Assembly (NCBI GenBank): GCA_030615305.1
Contig: JAUWZL010000019.1
Span: forward strand, 1-10,661
Source: Dehalococcoidia bacterium
GTDB taxonomy: Bacteria; Chloroflexota; Dehalococcoidia; Dehalococcoidales; JAUWZL01
DNA: 10,661 nt
Direction of reading: 5' to 3'
The position numbers and the translations under genes were made by a program. Positions 1 to 4,655 of the stretch are shown here, piece after piece (positions within the stretch are counted from its first letter, which is position 1; every line of letters begins with the position of its first letter). A model generated the notes under the pieces. The model saw only the letters and a program-made list of their open reading frames with translations. It made no database searches and had not been told where the DNA came from.

Positions 1-422
1 GCGATACGACGCAGGGCTTCACCCAGGTTGCGGCAGCCGCAGACAAAGGGGACCTTAAAGTCTTGCTTCCAGACATGGTTATTCTCATCAGCCGGGGTAA
101 GCACCTCAGATTCATCAATGAAGTCAACACCGAGGGCCTCAAGTATCTGGGCCTCAACAAAGTGTCCGATGCGGCACTTGGCCATTACCGGTATTGAGAC
201 TGCCTTCATAACCTCCTCAATAACCTTGGGGTCGGCCATGCGGGCGACACCGCCTGTTGCCCGGATATCCGAGGGCACTCTCTCCAGGGCCATTACGGCA
301 CAGGCACCAGCTTCTTGGGCAATACTGGCCTGCTCAGCGTTTACAATGTCCATTATGACGCCGCCCTTAAGCATCTGGGCTAGCCCGCTCTTTACCTTCC
401 AGGTGCCGGTTTCTATAGTCAT
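1..422 (-). CDS. pdxS: PdxS, pyridoxal 5'-phosphate synthase lyase subunit (3' part cut by the window edge)
   Basis: PdxS makes pyridoxal 5'-phosphate from ribose 5-phosphate, glyceraldehyde 3-phosphate and ammonia supplied by the glutaminase PdxT, in the cytoplasm. About 140 N-terminal residues are visible out of roughly 290 usual for the family. The reading starts [20 protein letters not shown], followed by [13 protein letters not shown] with the conserved Asp (residue 25), [18 protein letters not shown], and [16 protein letters not shown] with the lysine (residue 82) that forms the first covalent sugar intermediate. The second catalytic lysine lies outside the window. The start at 422 matches the usual N terminus and has GGGAG seven bases upstream. 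An in-frame ATG at 461 would add 13 residues and overlap the stop of the upstream gene, but it has no ribosome binding site. It is probably cotranscribed with the 139-residue gene before it. Whether pdxT follows cannot be seen. Family assignment is very secure. Confidence 0.97.
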   Translation of the reverse strand, partial: MTIETGTWKVKSGLAQMLKGGVIMDIVNAEQASIAQEAGACAVMALERVPSDIRATGGVARMADPKVIEEVMKAVSIPVMAKCRIGHFVEAQILEALGVDFIDESEVLTPADENNHVWKQDFKVPFVCGCRNLGEALRRI

Positions 423-434
423 CTCCTCACTCCC
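423..434 (-). promoter_or_regulatory. Ribosome binding site deciding the pdxS start
   Basis: On the minus strand GGGAG (430-434) is followed by TGAGGAG and then ATG at 422, so a purine-rich Shine-Dalgarno stretch lies at normal distance from this start. The competing upstream in-frame ATG at 461 has no such stretch. This favours 422 as the main start. Confidence 0.6.
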
Positions 435-457
435 GCGAAAGCCATAAAACGTGTCAT

Positions 458-877
458 TCATTTAAGCAACTGAACGAACCTAGGATAATTTCTTTCTACA
501 TTTGCACCACCGAAAAGGACTTCTAACTCTGCAGAGCCGTACTGGATGGTGGCTACAATTACACTCTCTTTTTTCTTACGTCCACCAAGTGCTCCAACAA
601 GAAGAGCTCCCGCAGGCCCTGCGAGCGCACCTCCCACAACCGCACCACCTGCGGCTTTACCGAGAGAGCGACTGCTAGCTCGTTCAAGCTTAACCGATTT
701 AATAGCGGATACCGGAATACTGGCAATAGGATCATCTTTATGGGAGACATATATGTCTAGATTGTCTCCCTGCCGTTCGACCTCGACAGATTGGCGTTTA
801 GGAATGTCAGGACAACCTCCTAGATAAGTCAAATGAATTCGCTTTACTGAAGCTTTCATACGGTCTAAAAATCCCAT
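458..877 (-). CDS. Conserved-looking protein of unknown function with a glycine-zipper segment
   Basis: I do not recognise a named family for this 139-residue protein. Residues 1-70 form short alternating strands (for example [30 protein letters not shown]), resembling PH/GRAM-like lipid or protein binding folds. Residues 73-99 are a Gly/Ala-rich, zipper-like hydrophobic stretch ([19 protein letters not shown] and onwards), immediately followed by the basic run GRKKK. Residues 105-125 are again strand-like ([18 protein letters not shown]). The glycine segment could insert in a membrane or pack as a helical pair; there is no signal peptide. The start ATG at 877 has GGGGGAGG ten bases upstream. 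Its stop TGA overlaps an in-frame ATG of pdxS as ATGA, so the two may be translationally coupled, but a role in vitamin B6 metabolism is only a guess from position. Confidence 0.75.
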   Translation of the reverse strand: MGFLDRMKASVKRIHLTYLGGCPDIPKRQSVEVERQGDNLDIYVSHKDDPIASIPVSAIKSVKLERASSRSLGKAAGGAVVGGALAGPAGALLVGALGGRKKKESVIVATIQYGSAELEVLFGGANVERNYPRFVQLLK

Positions 878-953
878 ACGTCTATTACCTCCCCCATGTT
901 TTTGACTTTAACAGGAAATCTTGAAACTTTGTCAGCAACCACCTTTTGATGTT

Positions 954-983
954 ATTTTACTATTTGTTTGGGTTGCTTATCAA
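954..983 (-). promoter_or_regulatory. Sigma-70-like promoter for the 139-residue gene and pdxS
   Basis: Read on the minus strand, TTGATA (978-983, five of six to the -35 consensus) is followed after 18 bases by TAAAAT (954-959, five of six to the -10 consensus). Transcription would start near 947, leaving a leader of about 70 bases before the ATG at 877. I see no riboswitch fold in that leader by eye. Confidence 0.55.
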
Positions 984-1007
984 GCTCACCAACCTCACCC
1001 CCTTAAT

Positions 1008-1033
1008 CCCCCTCTCCTTGAAAGGAGAGGGGG
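1008..1033. repeat. Palindromic C/T-G/A element, 12-bp perfect stem
   Basis: CCCCCTCTCCTT (1008-1019) is the exact reverse complement of AAGGAGAGGGGG (1022-1033), with two bases between. The preceding bases (991-1007) are C-rich without pairing partners. Neither strand has a T tract directly after the stem, and neither neighbouring gene ends here, so a terminator role is unlikely. The shape and base composition resemble dispersed intergenic palindromes (REP or small MITE-like elements) that I recall from Chloroflexota and other genomes. Confidence 0.75.
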
Positions 1034-1040
1034 CAGAAGA

Positions 1041-1062
1041 AAGAGGGGCTAACGCCCCTCTT
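1041..1062. repeat. Second hairpin, 9-bp perfect stem
   Basis: AAGAGGGGC (1041-1049) pairs perfectly with GCCCCTCTT (1054-1062) around a TAAC loop. It lies eight bases after the 12-bp palindrome, so the two together make a double-hairpin element. On the minus strand the stem is followed by a T-rich stretch (TCTTCTG), but no minus-strand gene ends just upstream of it. Its right arm is also the first copy of the degenerate 52-bp repeat described separately. Confidence 0.7.
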
Positions 1063-1180
1063 AACACACCTTAAGACAACAGTCTGTCAATAAGGGATGA
1101 GCTATGCTTCTCTTAACATCCCTCTGGATGAACATCCATCAAGAAGATGAGCTGCTACGCCCCTCTTAAACACCCCGCTA
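1044..1180. repeat. Degenerate three-copy tandem repeat, period about 52-53 bp
   Basis: The core CTCTTAA occurs at 1058, 1110 and 1163, that is at spacings of 52 and 53 bases. Wider similarity supports common descent. Copies one and three share ACGCCCCTCTTAA (1052-1064 and 1157-1169), while copies two and three share GATGAGCT before the core (1097-1104 and around 1146-1153). Copy two has diverged in the C run (CTTCTCTTAACATCCC). Copy two also holds two mutually exclusive 5-bp hairpins, CATCC/GGATG (1117-1130) and GGATG/CATCC (1126-1137). The remainder of the gap, 1181-1240, shows nothing I can name. Confidence 0.55.
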
Positions 1181-1240
1181 GGTTAGGCTCATTATCAAAG
1201 GGGAAAGTGAAGATAATATCTTTTATTAGCTGGCTGATTT

Positions 1241-1246
1241 TATGAT
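1241..1246 (+). promoter_or_regulatory. Possible -10 element of the tRNA-Thr promoter
   Basis: TATGAT at 1241-1246 (five of six to consensus) lies 13 bases before the mature tRNA 5' end, so the start point would be near 1253. I cannot see a convincing -35 hexamer at the expected distance, so this is tentative. Confidence 0.35.
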
Positions 1247-1258
1247 ATACTTCAGTAA

Positions 1259-1331
1259 GCCAGCGTAGCTCAGGGGGTAGAGCAGCGGTTTCGTAAACCG
1301 CCGGTCAAGAGTTCGAATCTCTTCGCTGGCT
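1259..1331 (+). tRNA. tRNA-Thr (anticodon CGT)
   Basis: A full 73-base cloverleaf folds by eye. The acceptor GCCAGCG (1259-1265) pairs with CGCTGGC (1324-1330), and the D stem is GCTC/GAGC. The anticodon stem is GCGGT/ACCGC (1285-1289 with 1297-1301) around the loop TTCGTAA, giving anticodon CGT at 1292-1294, which reads ACG. The T stem AAGAG/CTCTT encloses TTCGAAT (1312-1318). The discriminator base is T. The genome continues CCG, so the CCA end is not encoded and must be added by tRNA nucleotidyltransferase. A CGT isoacceptor only reads ACG, so other threonine tRNAs must exist elsewhere. Confidence 0.97.
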
Positions 1332-1361
1332 CCGCGGCTAAATCAGGCGATTGGAGGATAG

Positions 1362-2138
1362 ATGAGTTGCTTCATAAATAAATTAAAGCAGGCTTTGCAG
1401 GCTGAGCCCCCACCAATGGGATTTAGGGCGGCACAGACTGTTTCAAAGCCTAGGATGTTGCTCGTTGCTAGCCTGCCTCAGGCTAGTGTTGATAGCCTGG
1501 CTGACCTTGTGGCTGGGGCTGATGCCGGGCTGCTACCCATGGCCAAGCTAGGCTCAGGGATTAAGACGCTTGAAGAGACGGTTCAGGCGGTGCCTGACAT
1601 CCCCTGGGGAGCTTGGCTTGATAGCATTAACCAGCAAGGTATAAAACAGGTTGAGAAGACTGGCGGTGACTTTTTGCTTTTCCCGGCGGCTAAAATGTCA
1701 CTGGCAATACTTGAAGCGGAAAAGGTGGGCAAGATTCTGGCAATAGAGGCTTCACTGGATGAAGGCTTGCTGAAGGCAATTAATGAACTGCAAGCGGATG
1801 CCGTGTTTGTCACCAGCCACCAGAAGGGAGGCTATTGCCTTACCTGGCATCATCTTATGATTTTTAAGCGCTTGGCTGATTTATTGACCAAACCTCTGCT
1901 TGTTCCGGTGCCATCAAATGTAGCCACAAATGAGCTTCAGGTTCTCTGGGAGGCAGGTGTGGATGTGGTGGTGGTTGAAGCCGCCCCGGGGCAGCCAGTG
2001 GGGAGATTCAAAAAGTTACACCAGATGATTGATAGCCTGACTCTGCCCTCAAAGCGAAAGCGGATGAAGGCAAGGGCTTTGCTGCCTCAGGTCAGAGAAG
2101 AAGCCAGCCCAATAATCGAGGAGGAAGAAGAGGAATAG
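1362..2138 (+). CDS. Unknown protein with apparent TIM-barrel layout and acidic C-terminal tail
   Basis: I do not recognise this 258-residue protein. Eight hydrophobic strand-like segments are spaced by helices: RMLLVASL (31-38), ADAGLLPMA (53-61), IPWGAWLD (80-87), GDFLLFPA (102-109), GKILAIEAS (123-131), ADAVFVTS (145-152), KPLLVPVPS (177-185) and GVDVVVVEA (199-207). This is the pattern of a (beta/alpha)8 barrel. The seventh and eighth strands (PVPSN, then GVDVVVVEA) recall where phosphate-binding barrels hold their ligand, but no specific signature is present. After residue 228 comes a basic patch (KRKRMKAR) and a tail ending in six or more glutamates. GGAGG lies four bases before the ATG. 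It begins 30 bases after the tRNA gene and may be cotranscribed with it. The ligand and role are unknown. Confidence 0.8.
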   Translation: MSCFINKLKQALQAEPPPMGFRAAQTVSKPRMLLVASLPQASVDSLADLVAGADAGLLPMAKLGSGIKTLEETVQAVPDIPWGAWLDSINQQGIKQVEKTGGDFLLFPAAKMSLAILEAEKVGKILAIEASLDEGLLKAINELQADAVFVTSHQKGGYCLTWHHLMIFKRLADLLTKPLLVPVPSNVATNELQVLWEAGVDVVVVEAAPGQPVGRFKKLHQMIDSLTLPSKRKRMKARALLPQVREEASPIIEEEEEE

Positions 2139-2209
2139 CACCTTAAGGGTGTTGTTTGGCAGGGGCTAGGCTTTTACTAGGCTCTTTGTCAGGCTAAGTT
2201 CGTCTCAAT

Positions 2210-3352
2210 CTAGCTTGGACGTGAAAGTTGCCAGGATTTTCCCTCGGTAATAATAGCCGGAGCGATTACCATCTCAGCCTGGTGCATCTCTTTAATGGTG
2301 GCTGCTCCGCAGACACCCATTGCCGTGCGTAAGGAGCCGACCAAGTTTTGACTGCCATCGGTAACTGAGGTTGGCCCAAAGAGGATTTGTTCCAGAGTGC
2401 CGCTGGTGCCGACTTTTATTCTGGTGCCTCGGGGGAGTGCCGGGTGTGGGTGAGACATGCCCCAGTGATAACCCAGCCCGGGGGCTTCTTTAGCCTGGGC
2501 AAGAATGGAGCCGAGCATAGCAGCATCAGCGCCGGCGGCGAAGGCTTTACATAACTCCCCACCCTTGCTAAAACCGCCATCGGTAATTATGGGGACATAT
2601 CTGCCAGACTCTTTTAGATATTCATCCCTGGCGGCGGCACAATCTATGGTGGCTGTTATCTGAGGCACACCTACCCCTAGGACTTCTCTGGTAGTGCAGG
2701 CAGCACCGGGGCCAACACCCACCAGAACCGCGGAGATTCCGGTTCTCATGAGCTCTAAGCAGGTGCTGAAACTTACGCAGTTGCCCACAACCACCGGCAT
2801 GGATACCGATTTACAGAGCTCGGTAAAGATTAGCCCGCGATAGCTTTTGGATATGTGGCGGGCGGTGGTAACCGTGGACTGGACGACCAGAATATCAGCC
2901 TGAGCTTCAGCAGCTATAGGGGCCAAGCGTTTGGTATTGGCTGGGGTTACTGAAACAGCGCATGTTGCCCCTGAGCTCTTAATCGCCTGTATTCGCTCAG
3001 CGGCAAGGTTTTCCTTAATCGGTTGAGCATATATTCTTTGGAGTAAGGAGGTAACTTCGCTATCCGATGCCTGGGCAATTTCGGCCAGTATCTCCTGGGG
3101 GTTATCATACCGGGTCTGCACTCCCTCCAGGTTGAGCACAGCCAGCCCACCCAGTTTGCTCATGGCAATGGCGAAGTTGACATCAGTCACGGCATCCATA
3201 GCGGCGGCTATAATTGGAATGGCAAAGGTAAGGTTACCTATCTCAAAGTCGATTTTTGTCTGGTCTGGATTTACGGTTATATCTCCGGGCACTATAGCCA
3301 CTTCGTCAAATCCATAGGCACGACGCATTTGCCGAAACTGGGGTGGGTTCAT
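2210..3352 (-). CDS. guaB3: GuaB3-type IMP dehydrogenase family protein (IMPDH-related, possible GMP reductase)
   Basis: This 380-residue cytoplasmic TIM-barrel enzyme belongs to the IMP dehydrogenase/GMP reductase family. The active-site loop GVGPGAACTT (residues 212-221) carries the catalytic cysteine (Cys219), and IPIIAAAMDAVTD (45-57) and ITDGGFSKGGELCKAFAAGA (256-275) are the phosphate- and nucleotide-binding segments. There is no CBS (Bateman) pair between residues 100 and 180, where full IMPDH has about 120 residues. Together with the overall length, this fits the IMPDH-related GuaB3 group of Actinobacteria, Cyanobacteria and relatives. To my knowledge a cyanobacterial GuaB3 acts as an NADPH-dependent GMP reductase, so IMP dehydrogenase activity should not be assumed. 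The start ATG is preceded by AAGGAGG at seven bases. It is a single-gene unit with its own promoter, convergent with the 258-residue gene and divergent from rsmI. Confidence 0.9.
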   Translation of the reverse strand: MNPPQFRQMRRAYGFDEVAIVPGDITVNPDQTKIDFEIGNLTFAIPIIAAAMDAVTDVNFAIAMSKLGGLAVLNLEGVQTRYDNPQEILAEIAQASDSEVTSLLQRIYAQPIKENLAAERIQAIKSSGATCAVSVTPANTKRLAPIAAEAQADILVVQSTVTTARHISKSYRGLIFTELCKSVSMPVVVGNCVSFSTCLELMRTGISAVLVGVGPGAACTTREVLGVGVPQITATIDCAAARDEYLKESGRYVPIITDGGFSKGGELCKAFAAGADAAMLGSILAQAKEAPGLGYHWGMSHPHPALPRGTRIKVGTSGTLEQILFGPTSVTDGSQNLVGSLRTAMGVCGAATIKEMHQAEMVIAPAIITEGKSWQLSRPS

Positions 3353-3360
3353 ACCTGTCC

Positions 3361-3374
3361 CTCCTTAAAAGGAG
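3361..3374. repeat. Small palindrome over the guaB3 start region
   Basis: CTCCTT (3361-3366) and AAGGAG (3369-3374) form a 6-bp inverted repeat spanning the predicted guaB3 transcription start and its Shine-Dalgarno. It could fold in the short leader and hide the ribosome binding site, or be an operator half-site pair. It may equally be a by-product of the AAGGAG sequence. Confidence 0.35.
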
Positions 3375-3404
3375 ACTATAGCAAAAGCCATAGATTAAAG
3401 TCAA
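3375..3404 (-). promoter_or_regulatory. Sigma-70-like promoter for guaB3
   Basis: On the minus strand TTGACT (3399-3404) is followed after 18 bases by TATAGT (3375-3380); each matches the consensus at five of six bases. Transcription would start near 3368, leaving a leader of only about 16 bases that carries AAGGAGG. Confidence 0.7.
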
Positions 3405-3520
3405 GGAAGCAAAGGAGAACACCAATTTGGAAGGCAAAGATATGGGGCTGCTGAAAGTAGGGGCTGCCAACAGACCTTTTTTCTGGCAAAGGGACAGGTT
3501 TATAAATCTTTGGGCACGTA

Positions 3521-3550
3521 TAGACGAATAAACAGGCTTTAGGTTATAAT
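3521..3550 (+). promoter_or_regulatory. Sigma-70-like promoter for the rsmI-metG-prenyl synthase operon
   Basis: TATAAT at 3545-3550 is a perfect -10 hexamer, and TAGACG at 3521-3526 (four of six to the -35 consensus) lies 18 bases upstream. The expected start near 3557 leaves about 20 bases of leader containing GGGGAGG (3560-3566), ten bases before the rsmI ATG. No other obvious promoter appears before the downstream genes. The stretch 3405-3520 between the two divergent promoters holds a direct GGGGCTGC pair (3444, 3460) and nothing else I can name. Confidence 0.65.
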
Positions 3551-3576
3551 AGCCTAACTGGGGAGGATTAAGGGCA

Positions 3577-4410
3577 ATGCCTATCCTTTATGTTGTGGCG
3601 ACTCCTATTGGTAACTTGGAGGATATCTCCCTGCGTGCTCTCAGGACGCTGCATGAAGTGAAGCTTATTGCCGCTGAAGATACGCGTAAGACTAAGCGAC
3701 TACTCAACACGTATGATATTAAAACTCCTATGACCAGCTACCATGAGCAGAATAAGCGGGCCAAGCTGGGTTATATCCTGGGGAGGCTTGAGGAGGTTGA
3801 TGTGGCTCTTGTTTCTGAAGCGGGTACACCGGGCATTTCCGACCCGGGTTATGAGCTTATAGTCGCTGCCAGTCAGCGCTGCATACCGGTGGTGCCTATT
3901 CCGGGACCTTCGGCTATTATCACGGCACTGGTTATTTCGGGGCTGCCCACATACAGGTTTATCTACATTGGCTTTTTACCTCGGAAGTCTGGTGACCGGC
4001 AGCGTCTTCTTGAATCGGTTGCCACTGAGCTGGGCACTATTGTGGCTCTGGAAGCACCCCATCGGGTAAAGGAGGCGCTGAATGATATACTGCTTGTTCT
4101 CGGAGATAGAAGGGCCGCTATCTGCCGCCAGCTTACCAAGATCCATGAAGAGGTTTTCCGGGGAACGATAAGGCAAGCCCTTGAGCACTTCACCGAGCCG
4201 AAAGGTGAATTCACTCTGGTTATTGAAGGAAAAAAGGAGAAGGCTAAGCCGCAATTGACACCAGATATTGAGCGGCAGTTAGAAGACCTGCAAATGTCCG
4301 GGGTAATGGCTAAAGAGGCGATAGCCAGGGTAGCTGGAGAGACAGGCGTGTCAAAGAAAGAGCTTTACCGGGCCTGGCTCAAATTACCTCAAGGTTTAGA
4401 AAGGGGTTAA
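3577..4410 (+). CDS. rsmI: RsmI, 16S rRNA (cytidine-1402-2'-O)-methyltransferase
   Basis: RsmI uses S-adenosylmethionine to methylate the ribose of C1402 in the decoding centre of 16S rRNA. The 277-residue protein has the tetrapyrrole methylase fold. Visible segments are VATPIGNLEDISLRAL (7-22), AAEDTRKTKRLL (32-43), the family hallmark SEAGTPGISDPGYEL (80-94), PIPGPSA (107-113) and GFLPRK (132-137). The C-terminal part from about residue 230 (VMAKEAIARVAGETGVSKKELYRAW) is the small helical domain typical of RsmI. Length is normal for the family. It is the first gene of the operon, with GGGGAGG ten bases before the ATG. The next gene begins two bases after its stop, so translation is probably coupled. 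Confidence 0.97.
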   Translation: MPILYVVATPIGNLEDISLRALRTLHEVKLIAAEDTRKTKRLLNTYDIKTPMTSYHEQNKRAKLGYILGRLEEVDVALVSEAGTPGISDPGYELIVAASQRCIPVVPIPGPSAIITALVISGLPTYRFIYIGFLPRKSGDRQRLLESVATELGTIVALEAPHRVKEALNDILLVLGDRRAAICRQLTKIHEEVFRGTIRQALEHFTEPKGEFTLVIEGKKEKAKPQLTPDIERQLEDLQMSGVMAKEAIARVAGETGVSKKELYRAWLKLPQGLERG

Positions 4411-4412
4411 TC

Positions 4413-4649
4413 ATGCGCCGAGGTTGTATCTCTCTGGGGGAAGTTCAGTGTCATGTTTGCCAGCGCATAATACCGTATCCCGAGCGTTACCTGGCAATTG
4501 ATGAGGAAGACGGGGTTGAGGTAGAAAAGGGAGAGACGGTTCGCTACTGCATAGAGTGTGCCATCAAGAAGGGTTACGCCCGCTATAAGGAAATGAAGGG
4601 GGAAATGGTACTCACCTTCTTTCAGGAACCCGATGTTAGCAAAGACTAG
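4413..4649 (+). CDS. Small putative zinc-ribbon protein of unknown function
   Basis: This is a 78-residue protein with two CxxC knuckles, CHVC (13-16) and CIEC (46-49). Between them lie about 30 residues of strand-forming, acidic sequence (RYLAIDEEDGVEVEKGETVRY), as expected for a zinc ribbon or treble clef. After the second knuckle is a basic helix (AIKKGYARYKEMKGE). I do not recognise a named family. AAGGGG lies shortly before the ATG, two bases after the rsmI stop, and metG starts six bases after its own stop. That tight position between an rRNA methyltransferase and MetRS suggests a nucleic-acid or translation-linked role, but only by position. The strand is supported by spacing and by the paired cysteines. 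An ORF on the opposite strand here is a shadow. Confidence 0.85.
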   Translation: MRRGCISLGEVQCHVCQRIIPYPERYLAIDEEDGVEVEKGETVRYCIECAIKKGYARYKEMKGEMVLTFFQEPDVSKD

Positions 4650-4655
4650 ATTATC

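Noticed and set aside
28..447. Plus-strand open frame of 139 codons at the left edge
   Set aside because: The opposite strand encodes unmistakable PdxS; this frame is Ser/Thr-rich shadow sequence.
546..827. Plus-strand open frame of 93 codons
   Set aside because: It is antisense to the 139-residue glycine-rich gene, which has the better ribosome binding site, a promoter and a stop/start overlap with pdxS.
1041..1062. Rho-independent terminator
   Set aside because: The stem is good, but no gene ends on either strand just before it and the plus strand lacks a T tract after it.
1097..1150. Seventeen-codon ORF starting ATGAGCTATG in the repeat region, with AAGGG just before it
   Set aside because: It is too short to support and lies inside the degenerate repeat; nothing beyond a chance start and stop is seen.
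1044..1180. CRISPR-like array
   Set aside because: The three units are diverged along their whole length, with no constant repeats separated by unique spacers and no cas genes nearby.
2139..2151. CACC-TTAAG-GGTG hairpin as terminator of the 258-residue gene
   Set aside because: The stem is only four base pairs and the following TTGTTTGG is a poor T tract.
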